Assembly (NCBI GenBank): GCA_950022655.1
Contig: OX465579.1
Span: 16,281,088-16,345,087, forward strand
Direction: 5' to 3'
From: Alentia gelatinosa
Lineage: Eukaryota > Annelida > Polychaeta > Phyllodocida > Polynoidae
Length of the DNA stretch: 64,000 nucleotides
Below the pieces are notes generated by a model that searched no databases, had not been told where the DNA came from, and saw only the letters and a list, made by a program, of their open reading frames with translations. Positions 20,655 to 31,412 of the stretch are shown piece by piece. How positions within the stretch are numbered: position 1 is the first letter of the stretch; every line of letters starts with the position of its first letter. A program made the position numbers and the translations under genes.

Positions 20655-20902
20655 TGGTCTACGATGCACCTTCCGAAAAAAAATCAAAATCGCGTTGGAA
20701 GGTCACCTAATATCGGGGCAGTTGACCATGTTTTTGCGATTCGACACAGATAAAAATCCCATGCAATGCGTAGTGAATTGGCATGTCTAGACATATGGCT
20801 ACGATTTTGCACCTTCCCGATATGTCTCCGATATAATTTGCCTTTTGTATCGGTGCCATATCGGGAGGTCTAAATTTCTATCGGAGTAGGTGGATGCCAG
20901 GC

Positions 20903-21211
20903 TTAAAGAATATAACTCAAGGGGAACCGGTACGATCTCGTGTTTCCAGAAAAAAAACATTAAAACTATCAATGAAATAAAACATACAATAACCTATTTA
21001 GAATTCAAACATTCATGTAAAGGCATTTTGCCAAAATGATAAATTCACAAATGAAATCGATGATTGATGGAATGGTCAAGTAAATAGTCAGATCAAATTA
21101 TTCTTTATCGAGTGATGTTTTGCTTGTAATGCTTTAAAATCTTACTTCATTCTAAAAGAGGAATAAGAAAAATATGGTAAAAAGGAATTTATCTCACAAA
21201 TGGTACGAGTT
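20903..21211. other. AT-rich, nothing recognised
   Basis: No repeat match or coding frame seen. Confidence 0.4.
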
Positions 21212-21214
21212 TAA

Positions 21215-21496
21215 GGCCCGGCGTCCACCTACTACGATATGGCACCGATATGGTCTACGATGCACCTCCTGATAAAAAATAAAAATCGCTTCGGAAGGTT
21301 ACCTGATATCAGGGCAGTTGACCACGTTTCTGCGATTAGACACCGATAAAAACCCCATACAACGCATGGTGGATTGGCTTGTCTAGACATATGTCTACGA
21401 TTTTGCACCTTCCCGATATGGCACCGATTTTGACATTTTGAATCGGTGCCAGATCGTGAGGTCTACGATTCTATCGTAGTAGGTGGACGCCGGGCC
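21215..21496. mobile_element. family A MITE, copy A5
   Basis: 282 bp, complete, with TAA duplicated exactly at 21212-21214 and 21497-21499. Same sequence variant as A1, with GATTTTGACATTTTG in the right half. Confidence 0.92.
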
Positions 21497-21679
21497 TAAC
21501 CATAACGTTAAGTGACGATTCTACACATTGCTCGTGGCAGAGTGATGCGAGATGATGTCACAGTTGACTGGCGTATCAGCAGCCATGATTTCAGGAGAGC
21601 AGATAAGACATCAACATGGAGATTTATACGTTCCTATCTGGATTTGCAAAGTAATTTGAATTATTCTGATAATGCAATG

Positions 21680-22075
21680 CTATTCTAATGTCCATAAATA
21701 GGGCGAGATAAGTCCAGAACTGCACTCGAATCGTAAAATAGAGAATACTCTACTCGTTTGGAAGCGCCTTAATCTTCACCCAGCTTCTTTTTTTAAAGAC
21801 TTTTATTCAACCTGGGATGGCCCTCAGTCTTTGCAGACTGGTCTTAACGTGCCCCCAGCATAATGATTTTCATTACATTTCAATTGTTTCATTTTCTTTG
21901 GGCATGTTATCATGCAACGTATATACAACATATTTGATGGTACAAAGTTTCTCTTGGATGAATAATCTATGTTTAGGTAATTACTTTGTAATACAGTAAT
22001 ACTGGGCCTTAACCTAGATGATGATTGTGGTGCATCCAGTTCTCGATCTAGTTCTATATAAATCTGGCATAATTC
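21680..22075. mobile_element. foldback family Z, copy 2, split by a retroposon-like insert
   Basis: TATTCTAATGTCC and GGGCGAGATAAGTCCAGAAC at the left and GATGATGATTGTGGTGCATCC at the right are continuous in copy 1 (inverted). Here they are separated by 21783-22012. Confidence 0.65.
21783..22012 (-). repeat. retroposon 3' end, antisense
   Basis: On the minus strand it ends AGGTTGAATAAAAGTCTTTA followed by an A run; a GCAGACTG/CAGTCTTTGC hairpin precedes it. The tail at 48897-49020 is closely similar. It probably derives from a LINE or from a SINE sharing its tail. Confidence 0.5.
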
Positions 22076-22741
22076 TGTTATAATCAGTGCACTTCTTCAA
22101 TGGTATATATGATTATCCTAAAATGTATATATATTAAAAGAATAAGCAATAATATATTTCTGATATCAATTCCGGGTTTCTAACTAATTCCAAAAAAACG
22201 TATGCATTATTCTGGCGCCATATTAAAATACCAGCCTAATGTTGTTGTTTTTTTAAATCTAAGTGAACTACTAAATCTAACCACTAAACGAGGTCCCGCC
22301 ATCTAAATGAAACAAGCAACATGGAATATCCATTATTAGTCTGCGGGTAAATCGCCAGGTTTTTGTCACTTAAGCCGATTGTAGATGCGCCACGGGTGGT
22401 CGGCAGATACTTCTGAAGGCGTCTAAGTGCTTCCCGCCCGCCGCAAACGGCTGAGGGAAGGGAGGGAGGCATTTAACTCTCCGAGGTTTCTTATTTCTAC
22501 CTGTTAAGGCTGTGGTTATCAGTCACCGTGTTTCGTAATGGCACCTAATTGTTGTCCTGGACGTGCGGTGCGGGCTATTTATGAAACGATATACGGTGCC
22601 TATAAGGATGATAGATGCTACCCTCATGTGCATCCTTAGGAATGCTTTTAGGTACCTGTTATACTTAATTCTACATTTTAGGCATAGTTTTATGTTGATT
22701 TTTTGTTTGATTTATAAAAAGAATTGGAGTAATGTCTGTGA
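22076..22741. other. unassigned
   Basis: No gene is supported. GC-rich around 22390-22460. Confidence 0.35.
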
Positions 22742-22744
22742 TAA

Positions 22745-23050
22745 GGCCCGTTTCCATTGGCCGATTTCCCGTCACCGATCTCCAGTCAGGAACCACCGAC
22801 GGACTTTTGGCACTGTGGACCCAATATCGGTCAATGGAAACAACCAAGGTCGTGAAATGACCCACGACTTTTTCTGCTTAGATTATGCAATGTGGCACCA
22901 CTGACCACTAAGTGACAGCTTGGTCACTGAGGGAAATCTACTACCCTCACCGATTTTCCTATACCTATACACAGTCAGTGGCGCCACCGACAGACTTTCT
23001 ATGCAACTAAAAAAATCTACACACGTTTCGTCAGCCAATGGAAACAGGCC
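22745..23050 (+). mobile_element. family B element, left arm of a palindrome
   Basis: TIR GGCCCGTTTCCATTGGCCGA on the left and CCAATGGAAACAGGCC on the right, so this arm is a complete element of about 306 bp. Its reverse complement follows at 23063-23359, after 12 spacer bases. TAA precedes the left TIR. Confidence 0.85.
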
Positions 23051-23062
23051 TATAGCAGTAAA

Positions 23063-23359
23063 GGCCTATTTCCATTGGCCGACAAAAAGGGTGTAGATTT
23101 TTTCAGTTACCCAGAAAGTCTGTCGGTGGTGCCACTTAGTGTGCGTCTATATAGAAGGGTTGTAGATTTCACTCAGCGACCAAGCTTCCACTCAGTGGTG
23201 GGTGGTGACACATTGCATAATCTAAGCAGAAAAAGTTGTTGGTCATTTCATTAGCTGGGTCGTTTCCACTGACCGATTTTGTGTCAGAAGTGGCAAAAGT
23301 CTGTCGGTGGTTCCTGACTGTAGATCGGTGATGGGAGATCGGCCAATGGAAACCGGCCC
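23063..23359 (-). mobile_element. family B element, right arm of a palindrome
   Basis: Reverse-complement copy of 22745-23050 over its whole length, including the internal AAGCTTGGTC, TTTTTCTGCTTAGATTATGC and CCACCGACAGACTTTCT words. CTTA follows the outer end. Short family B copies elsewhere (36059, 41574) lack most of this interior. Confidence 0.85.
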
Positions 23360-23543
23360 TTACTTACACACATTCGTGTTTTTGTGTATGCATAAATTGT
23401 CTTACACATGTTACCAAGGACTGGTTGAATATTGTATAACATGATTAGTCACAAACATATTTGAGCAAAATATGTTTACAGTCACACACAATACCATTGT
23501 CTCCTTCGATGATACAATGTACAGAAAATATGCTGTTATGTCT

Positions 23544-23680
23544 AAAGTCCAATGCACATCTACCGATTACGGAACATTGATGCAGCTTGTCGGCAATAAA
23601 GGAACGGTACTTTGTCTCAGGCGAGGCATCTTAACGTAGTTTGCCGTAGTTGCTCTAGTCGATCTATACATGATCAGAAT
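23544..23680. mobile_element. family U element, uninterrupted copy U1
   Basis: Starts AAAGTCCAATGCACATCTAC and contains GGAACGGTACTTTGTCTCAG followed by GCGAGGCATCTTAACG. The same words in 57194-58392 are separated by two inserts, which makes this the reference empty site for both. Confidence 0.75.
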
Positions 23681-23799
23681 ACTTACCAGACTCTCTTGCC
23701 ATTATTTGTTTCTCATTTACAGCATGACTGGGATATGAATTACAAGATTTGTAACAAACTGATCACACGATCATATTAGACGTACTAAGAAAGAAACTG

Positions 23800-24073
23800 A
23801 TGAGTGTTTGGTCTGTGTCCTTGTTCGCTATCGAGTTTGGAGTGCGCAGTAATATGAACGAGGCTATAGCCGAGTGAATATTCTGAAGCACCTCAAACGA
23901 GATGGCGAATGGGGACTCAGACCAAGCACGATAATGTTTCTGATTTTATCTTAACCTGGAAATGATTATCTGTTTATCACCCGTTGATAATGAGTTACCG
24001 TACTCGCAAGCCTGTTGAGAACGAGTTCCTAATGTTAAGCCTATGGACGTTTATTCCAGGCTAAGATAAATGT
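23800..24073. mobile_element. hairpin element with AATGTTAAGCCTATGG module, copy 1
   Basis: A hairpin (GGTCTGTGTCC with GGGGACTCAGACC, inner CGAGTTTGG with CCTCAAACGAG) is followed by TTATCTTAACCTGG, then the module, then CCAGGCTAAGATAA, which pairs with the earlier word as a TIR. Confidence 0.7.
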
Positions 24074-24439
24074 ATATACCATGTTGCATAGACCTTGGTG
24101 ATAATGATTCATTGACATCATCAATGCTACATGAGAGATATCTTATTGGGACCTTGATATATGACCTTGAGACCAGACTGTGCATGTATATTTTTGTCAA
24201 GGTATTTATTGAGCGTAGGACACGATCAGATACGCTGTAAACATGATCCCTTTACTATCTGCATGCAAACTCTGTGGTAATGGTAATGTAGCGTACCACT
24301 GGTCGCTGAAAATGTGTGAACACTTTCCGTGAACAGCAATCAACCAGTGGCTTGAGACTAAGTCGCTACCCCATGCTTACCACTCCAGCACGGGTGGGTT
24401 CGGAATGACCCACTGGAAAGGGCAGGGTGATGCGGGATC

Positions 24440-24917
24440 TACAACCTATTCTTACCGGTGGACACAAAACCAGACTCCGGGGTGTCCGCTTACGCGGGGT
24501 TTTCACGTTTCCCTCGGGCCATAATACAAGTGTTTTATACCAATATGTAGGGGAGATAGAGGGGATGGTAGATCTGAAATTCACTTTTTTAATACCTTAA
24601 CTGGATGCGAAGTTATTAAACTTTGAATTATAAAATTATTTTCTATGAATATTTTCAAACACACTCATAAAAGACACAGATTGATCTATTTTTGGAAGGG
24701 TGTCCGCTGGAGGTGTCTGCTTACACGGGGTTTTAGCCCTTTTTCGTACCGAAATAACTGTCCGCTTACGCGGGGTGTCCGCTTATGCGGGGTGTCCGCT
24801 TACGCGGGGTTAAATTAAACATCTAATAGAGGGGAAAATTTCCGTTCCGAGCAAAAGTGTCCGCTTACACGGGGTGTCCGCTTACGCGGGGTGTCCGTTA
24901 GGCGGGGTTCTACTGTA
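24440..24917. mobile_element. pogo/Tigger-like element (family G), array of TCCGCTTACGCGGGG words
   Basis: The right end is GCGGGGTTCTACTG followed by TA, i.e. CAGTAGAACCCCGC on the minus strand. About eight copies of GTGTCCGCTTACGCGGGG or near variants lie at 24479, 24700-24740, 24763-24815 and 24857-24910. The left end is not cleanly resolved. The repeated word may be a transposase site; there is no transposase frame. Confidence 0.65.
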
Positions 24918-25514
24918 CTAACGTTTATTCAGTATAAAGATTACAGTAGGTTGGTGCTACGGGGCACCAACTAGCGTGGGAAGAGATTCTGGTCTCTTCA
25001 CCATTGAAAGGTTCCAAAGCAACCTTACCAACTTTTGAGGCTCCAAGCATTCACTTGACTGGGAGGCACTGCAAGAAGTCCTGTCAACCCGCTGCGGACT
25101 CAGTCTTATATACTGACTAAGTTATGTAATGCGGGCGACCCCGTAGTATTTGCATACACGGGTCCGCCGGCTTTACCGCACAGCAGGGATTGGCACTCGC
25201 ACCATCTAGCGTAAAGTAAAACAACGCCGCTCGACTATCCTGACCCCTACAGTAAGGTGCAGAGGGCCAGTGCCTTAGAGGAGTACCCAACTGACCATAA
25301 CAAATCACTGTGGACCAAACTACCTCATGGACCCAGTTGTGCTTCAAATATCTGGACCCTGAGCAATCAGTTGTAGAAGTGACTGTTTGGCTGGTTGTCA
25401 TGTGGTTTACATAGACAATAAACGATGGTTTTGTGGACAGGCGACCGTAAACCACGAGAGGTTGACGTGTAGTAATACATGAGGGCTAGGCGTCAACCTA
25501 GCTCCAGTCCCTGT
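24918..25514. other. unassigned
   Basis: A small hairpin GAGGTTGACG/CGTCAACCTAG lies at 25459-25501. A minus-strand frame of 112 codons (25117-25455) shows no recognisable domain. Confidence 0.35.
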
Positions 25515-25640
25515 ATCCTATGGCTACCCTTCTCGCTGGGATACAGGTTTGATTCATGGGCCAGTCAGAGATTTTGATTAATGATTTAATTAATGTTCAT
25601 AATCAAAGACTCGGGCAAGTCTACCTCGAGTGGTTTACAG
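25515..25640 (-). repeat. family F repeat, copy 2
   Basis: GGGATACAGGTTTGATTCAT, GGGCCAGTCAGAGA and CATAATCAAAGACTCGGGCA match, inverted, the copies at 55530 and 6118. A single minisatellite-like word CCAGTCCCTGTATCCTA precedes it. Confidence 0.65.
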
Positions 25641-26089
25641 AGCCGCCAGCGACAAAATCATTATTTGTTGTATTTATTATCTATATTTTCGTATGTACAT
25701 CAATCCCAGTAATTGCCGTATCATAGGGTATAGCAAAAGGGACTATTCCTTTGCTCTGTAGATCAAAGGGACTATTTTCCCCTATACCATGGTTTTGAGG
25801 CAGTATACCACAGATTTGAATCCCTATACCACAGTTATGGTATCTGGCAGGTTTTATAAAAAGGGTAGTGGTTTACTGAGTCCCCATACATTTTCAATGG
25901 GGTCTCTGTATACGATGGATAATAAATCAAATTATTCGCTAAGACTGGATAAAATCAAAACCTTTTAATTGTTAACTTTTTAAAAATAATTCCACGCTCA
26001 TTCATCAATGATGAACATACCATATATGTTCTGAGTGCACTGTAAATAAGGCTTGGCTTTCCTCGTCTGAACCCCTTCCCCTACTCACA
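25641..26089. other. unassigned, with short CCCTATACCACAG repeats
   Basis: AAAGGGACTATT occurs twice and CCCTATACCA twice in 25735-25840. Nothing else was seen. Confidence 0.35.
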
Positions 26090-26620
26090 GCCTGTGGTGG
26101 AGACATTGTGGCTACTCATCGACCTCCACCCAAGGTCAGACGTGGTGGAGTCACCCTCCGCCCTAGACTGGCCTCAGTCCCTGTATCCTACCCCTCCACC
26201 CCTTCTGAGTGACACAGGGACTGGTCTCATCCGTAATCGGCCGTGTAGACTGGCGCGATTTTGCGCCATACTCCCCAAGCAGAGGTCTGGCTACTGGTCA
26301 GGATATCTGCTTGGAGATTGATACCCTCTCACTTTGATCTCAATCGAGACTTAGTCAGGAGTAGGTGAAATATATTGCTATGACAAAACAGGCAGGCAGG
26401 GAACTGAAGGAGGGGAGGGGGGGGGGGGGTAGAGGGAGGTATAGGGTTACAGGGAGTGGCTTGGGGTTATAAACAGGATATTCTGGTCAGAGCGGACAAG
26501 TCTTTGATTCATGGGCCAGTCAGAGAAGGACACATACTATAATGAATTGTATTCCGATTTTCTTTAATCATTTAATCAATGTTCATAATCAAAGACTTGA
26601 GCAAGTCTACCTCGGCCCTA
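26090..26620 (-). repeat. family F repeat, copy 3, with poly-G tract
   Basis: GGCCTCAGTCCCTGTATCCT followed by ACCCCTCCACC is one inverted unit of the 32-bp minisatellite. GGGCCAGTCAGAGAAGGACA and CATAATCAAAGACTTGAGCA mark the core. A G run lies at about 26404-26420. Confidence 0.6.
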
Positions 26621-27120
26621 TCGGCTGTATAACTTTACGAGCCAGGAGGTGGCCCTATGATTGATCCCTAACCACAGTCACTCGTAACCACACAGTCGAG
26701 TATTCAATTAGTGATTTGGAGGTTTGTTTGCAGCAAACAGATAACATGATTTATGGTATCATTCTACAGAGCCAGGGTTTGTAAAACAGGAAGTGACGCT
26801 AGAAAGGATGCCAGACATCATGTAAAACCGGAAATACCCGTTACTAAAAGGCTACTTTTGGTACTAACAAACAAACACAAATGTCGCTGTCTAGACAGCT
26901 GGGAACCTTGAATTTGGTAATGACCCTAAAAGAATTTGAAACGGATCAGACCTATGGGATTCTGATAAGCCTTACATGAATCTATAATTTTCCTAATTTT
27001 ATTGTTGTTCTAACCTTTTAATATACCTACAGAAAAATGTAAAATTATTCTTTCTAAATTGAATCACAAACCAGTATATGTGATTGTGATAGGTATCATC
27101 TCGTTTTAAAGAAGAAACCA
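26621..27120. other. nothing recognised
   Basis: Mixed composition. No repeat or coding frame is supported. Confidence 0.35.
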
Positions 27121-27393
27121 ACAAGTTTTTGTCATAATTGTCGTTCTCCACGATGCGGAGTGATATGAACGAGGCGACAGCCGGGTGAATATCACATAGC
27201 TTTCAAATGAGCTGGAGAACAATAACTTTGACCAAAACGACTTGCTTTCTGTATTTATCTCATCACTGTACACACTAAAAGAATGGACAACACACAGGAT
27301 ATAGACCATGGAGAACAGATTGCAATACTCACAGGGGCATGGAGAAATACTTCAATGTTAAGGTTATGGCACAAAAATACCAGGGGTGAGATT
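27121..27393. mobile_element. hairpin element with module, copy 2
   Basis: A hairpin around AACGAGGCGACAGCCGGGTG with GTTCTCCAC/GGAGAAC arms, then TTTATCTCATCACTGTACAC, then AATGTTAAGGTTATGGC and CCAGGGGTGAGATTA. It aligns along its length, inverted, with 61171-61450. Confidence 0.7.
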
Positions 27394-27639
27394 ACAAAAA
27401 TGTGTAAAATGTCAACTTCTATTCCTTAATACTGACGAGTATGTAGTCGGGAAATTCACTGTCACTGGGATCCACTGTACGTCTGTGTCTACAGTCAGTG
27501 AATTGTTAGTGGGCCGTATCTGTATGGTATACAAAATATATCATTGTGATATATCTCTGTGGGCCGTATCTCTGAGATATCTTCATGAGGGGTTGACATG
27601 AGCTGTTATCCGGCACGTCAGTGTGACGTACACAGACCC

Positions 27640-28166
27640 ACTAAAGCCGCATTAGATCTCCAAGCGGAGGTTTTGGGGAGTTGAGCGATATTAGGGGGCG
27701 ATATCCGCGGACAATAGCTGGCCTCCGGTGTGTGTCTGAGAAGCCTTCTTCATTACTTAGAGCCTCAACCAGCGGAGCCGGCCAGGCGCCAGTGGCCAAT
27801 CTAAGACACTCTTCGTGCTGATATAAAAAGAAGCTTGCCAATCTCGGGGCGCGCCGTGGTCGATTAGGATATCATTTTGTGGGAGATTAAATAGCCGCTG
27901 GAATCGGCGGCGGCGGCGGCGGTAGTGGCGGACCCCGGCCACGATGGTTGCGGATCCAATCGGTCCAAATTAATACGTGCCGCAGCTGAGGCCTGCCTCC
28001 TGCAGATGGCCGATAACCCCGCCGCCACCGGCGCGCCGCTGCCCCAGCTGCCGCCAGGGGCCGCTGCAGGCGCCTCCAGCGGGTCCCGAGGAGGAATATC
28101 GGGGGCGCTTGGGGGTAGAGTGAGGAGGGAGAAACAAGTGTCGGGAGACGGTAGTATGTGGTAAGG
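27640..28166 (+). promoter_or_regulatory. CpG-rich patch, possible promoter and first exon
   Basis: The stretch is GC-rich and CpG-dense, unlike its neighbours. It holds GGCGGCGGCGGCGG at 27905 and a frame open from 27925 to 28164. An internal ATG at 28006 (GCAGATGGCC) would start a 52-codon, Ala/Pro/Gly-rich peptide beginning MADNPAATGAPLPQLPPG. GTAAGG at 28161 could be a splice donor. No domain is recognisable and no downstream exon was found. It could equally be non-coding GC-rich DNA. Confidence 0.3.
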
Positions 28167-28230
28167 TAAATCTACAATGGGACGATTCCTTTACAATTGT
28201 CCTCTCCCTCCCAACCTACAGTGGGACTTA

Positions 28231-28514
28231 GGCCTGGCGTCCACCTATACTACGATAGAAATTTAGACCTACCGATATGGCACCGATACAAAATGTCAAA
28301 ATCGGTGCCATATCGGGAAGGTGCAAAATAGTAGACATATGTCTAGATAAGCAAATCCACCACGCATTGTATGGGGTTTTTATCGGTGCCTAATCGCAGA
28401 GACGTGGTCAACTGCCCCGATATTAGGTGACCTTCCGACGCGATTTTGATTTTTTATCGGGAGATGCATCGTAGACCATATCGGAGCCATATCACAGTAG
28501 GTGGACGCCAGGCC
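28231..28514. mobile_element. family A MITE, copy A6 (inverted)
   Basis: 284 bp, complete, TTA on the left and TAA on the right. It sits inside the CTACAATGGGACG array. The left TIR has a 2-bp insertion (CCACCTATACTACG). Confidence 0.88.
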
Positions 28515-28559
28515 TAATACCTTTACAACTGCACTCACCCCCAACCCTATAGGGCAGTA

Positions 28560-28797
28560 TCTATTGTGCTATGGAGGCAACCACCTTGCCCCCCCGACAG
28601 CATCCAAAATACAAGGTGGCAGGACCTATTATCAAAGGATTTTATCAAAAATATTTGTTGGGGATTGCCATGGAGGAATTTTAGTCCCTTTTAATATTAC
28701 CTATAGATTATAATAATTGATAGCAGCAGTTGCCCCCTGATTACAATGACCCTACCTTACGATTTCCTGGTGGATGATGGTGTCACTCTGTGTCTAC
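28560..28797. mobile_element. family T element, copy T1
   Basis: Begins TATTGTGCTATGGAGGCAAC-CACCTTGCCCCCCCGAC and ends CGATTTCCTGGTGGATGATG followed by CACTCTGTG. The same ends occur at 35211 and, inverted, at 61927 and 62609. There are no obvious TIRs. Confidence 0.65.
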
Positions 28798-28849
28798 AAT
28801 GGGATGATACAACTACTCCCTCCCTCTCACCTTACAATGGGACGATACC

Positions 28850-29274
28850 CTTTTTTTAATCAACAACAAGCATAACCTTCGACATACATTTCACCAAGAA
28901 TAGGCGATCTTCCATTATAAGCTGGAACAGGACATAACAGGACAAACAAGACAAACATATACACAGACAACAGGTGGAAGCACCTTAGTTATTAATGATT
29001 ATAATTTTTTTTAATCTTGTGATCAATACTACCAAACAATCTTTGAAAAGTATTTACCGATACCTAACCTCAGGTTGTTTATGATCTTATGATCAATACT
29101 AACACTAGCAATATAACTAGTTTAATTTATAACTAGTCATACGTTTAACGTTTTTAACTCTTTCTTTAAAAACTGTATCACCCAGTAGGTGCTATTGTTG
29201 CTTACCTACATATAGTGGTGAATGGATACTTTTTGAATGTTTGCTCATTTGACTTCATTATATAAATATTACCC
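28850..29274. other. AT-rich insert, nothing recognised
   Basis: TTATGATCAATACTAACA and TTGTGATCAATACTACCA show a weak internal duplication. No gene. Confidence 0.4.
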
Positions 29275-29480
29275 TTAAAACTGCCCCTCCATCCTTCCCT
29301 ACCATTAGGCAATTACCTTTACAACTGCCCTCTTCTTCCCACCCTATACAATGAGACTAATACCCTTACAACTGCCCCATCACTCCCACACTACAATGGG
29401 ACGTTTTCCTTACAACTGCTCTCTCCCTCCTACCCTACAATGCTATGATGTCCTTACAAACTGTCCTCTCCCTCCCACCT

Positions 29481-29739
29481 TCAGCTCCTGATCTCAAACC
29501 ACCCTCCCTTCTACCAGGTTCACATACTATCGATGCCCTCTTCCCGATCCCTCCTACAAGCGCCAAAGGAGATCTCTTCAAACTTACGGCTATCGTCCTG
29601 AATGTCGCGATGCCATCTCGTCGGCACCCATTCCCGCCCGCCCACCTCCATCTCTACCCCCACGTCCGACCTGGCGCGGTGTCATTTTTTTATCCGCACG
29701 ACGATCGGCAAACAAATTACAGCGTGATCAGCGCCGCGC
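29481..29739. other. C-rich lead-in to the next repeat
   Basis: Open frames continue through it on the plus strand, driven by composition. No domain seen. Confidence 0.35.
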
Positions 29740-30460
29740 GTTGTGCCGCCCGCGGGACGCGTCGTGCCGCCCCGCGCCGCGCCACCCCGTCCTATCCATA
29801 CCGCCCCGCCCCGTCCTTACCGCCCCGTCCCATAGCGCCCTGCCCCGACCCGCTCTGCCCTACCCTACCCGGCCCCGTCCTTACCGGGCCGCCCTATCCA
29901 TACTACGCCTCGCCTCGCCCCGCCTCGCCCCGCCTCGCCCTGCCTCGCCCCGCCTCGCCCCGCCTCGCCCCGCCTGGCACTGCCCCATCCCAGCCAACAA
30001 GGCCCTGCCCAGCCCCATAGCGCCCTACTCCGCCCCACCCTGTCCTATCTATACCGCCCCGCCCCGCCCCATCCTATTCATACCGTCCCGCCCCGCCCTA
30101 TCCATACCGTCCCGCCCCGCCCCACCCAACCCTGTGCCGCCCTATCCATACTACGCAGCCCCGCCCCACTCCCCCTGGCGCAGCCCCGTCCCACCCAACA
30201 AGGCCCAGCCCAGCCCCATAGTGCCCCGCTCCTCCCCGCCCTACCCTGTCCCGTCCCTTCCCTTCCCGTCCCGTCCCGTCCCGTCCCGTCCCGTCCCGTC
30301 CCGTCCCGTCCCGTCCCGTCCCGTCCCACCCAGCCCCCTCCCGTCCCTCTTGTCCCCTCCCGTACCGCCCAGCCCCGCCTAGTCCCCTCCCGCCCCGCCC
30401 CACGCCGCCCCGTCCCCTCCCGCCCCATCCCGTCCCCTCCCGCGCCGCCCGCCTGACGCG
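29740..30460. repeat. C-rich repeats including (CCCGT)n
   Basis: CGCCCCGCCTCGC and CCCTATCCATACCG words recur through 29760-30180, and a perfect CCCGT pentamer array lies at about 30258-30327. The overlapping Pro/Arg/Ser-rich frames (191 and 213 codons on plus, 116 and 196 on minus) are products of the repeat. The minus strand is G-rich. Confidence 0.85.
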
Positions 30461-30880
30461 CGCGGGATCAATTGGCCCGGTTGTCGATAGCAATCGAGGA
30501 CGCCCCCGGGGTCGGCGCGCAGACTCAGAGACGCGCTGGCAGACATCCGGCGGCAACCACGCGCATGCGTATCTTAGGAACTCTGATGGGGGTGAGGGGT
30601 GGGGAGAAGCCTGCCAGCCTGGGGGTGGTTGTAGAAGTAACGGAGTGATTACTGTGGAGGTGAAAGGAAGGTTCAGAATATGAATCAAGTGCGGTGCAGG
30701 ATCGCGGTAACAGTACGTTAGACTGTAACGGTTGGGGTATCAGTGAGGTATATTAGAATGGCTGATTCGTTTAGGGTGTGTAGAGAAATGCCAAATGTAG
30801 CAGGAGCGACGTATGTCTTAAGGGAGTCGTACCAGTAACCTGCTGATGGTGGCAGAATAGGCCTTATTCCACCTTATCTG

Positions 30881-31412
30881 CCTAGTTACGCCACAGCTGA
30901 AGCCAAACATTCACCTGGCAACGTATTCTTTAGCATTGGATCACTGACTGTATTGATGAGCGTAATACGTTCATAATTCCCTTGTACATTATTTCCAGAG
31001 AAATAATAGCGATTGCATCGTCTTCTATGGTATCCCAGCTCACATTTGGTGTGGCATACATGCATATCACATCAATGATATATTACATAGGTCTTATATA
31101 ACACAGGGGCACTGAAACTGCATACATACTAATACATTGGCAGACCTAGCGATATCATGCTTATCTTTTTGCAAGTTAAAACCAAGATGATTATCAACTA
31201 TAAAGTTTAGACAACCCAGACTCTTTGATACAATACCCCAGTTTGTTCCAGCAATTTAATCTGTCAAAAAACAACACTCTTGTAATCACACCGATTCTTG
31301 TAATCACACTTAAGGTGTGATTGCTATATATATCTCTATGTGCATATGTGCGAGTGGCCACGTATCTAGAGAGTGGGCTGTTAGGTGGCGCTGAACGGCA
31401 ACACCTGTATAG
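30881..31412 (+). repeat. left arm of a 1.5-kb inverted repeat
   Basis: CTAGTTACGCCACAGCTGAA at the outer end and CGCTGAACGGCAACACCTGT at the inner end are mirrored in 31858-32400. Identity is about 80-85% by eye, with small indels. Interior words such as AAACCAAGATGATTATCAAC and AATTTAATCTGTC are conserved. No frame is open across it. Confidence 0.85.

Larger units (their letters stand above)
19415..20902. mobile_element. family A MITE, copy A4, interrupted by two insertions
   Basis: Pieces of one MITE are found at 19415-19420 (GGCGTA), 19628-19655 (TACCCCTACTACGATATGTT and onward) and 20655-20902. The gaps are filled by a hairpin element (19421-19627) and a CACTG-type element (19656-20654). 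When the inserts are read out, the parts join in the correct order of family A (GGCG-TA-CCCCTACTACG compared with GGCGTCCACCTACTACG). The right end is degenerate (GGATGCCAGGC, then TTA). Confidence 0.75.
28170..29480. repeat. CTACAATGGGACG-type degenerate minisatellite, interrupted
   Basis: Units such as ACAATGGGACGATACCC, CTTACAACTGCCCTCTCC and CTCCCACC recur at 28170-28228, 28518-28558, 28800-28850 and 29275-29480, spaced about 45-55 bp. A family A MITE and a family T element interrupt the array, and AT-rich DNA fills 28850-29270. Confidence 0.65.

Noticed and set aside
24380..24440. GTGGGTTCGGAATGACCC as a tRNA T arm
   Set aside because: It lacks the TTCRA core with a matching stem and there is no A box at the right distance.
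29445..30688. Pro/Arg/Ser-rich and Gly/Arg-rich frames of about 200 codons
   Set aside because: They follow the C-rich and CCCGT repeats, with opposite strands open together.
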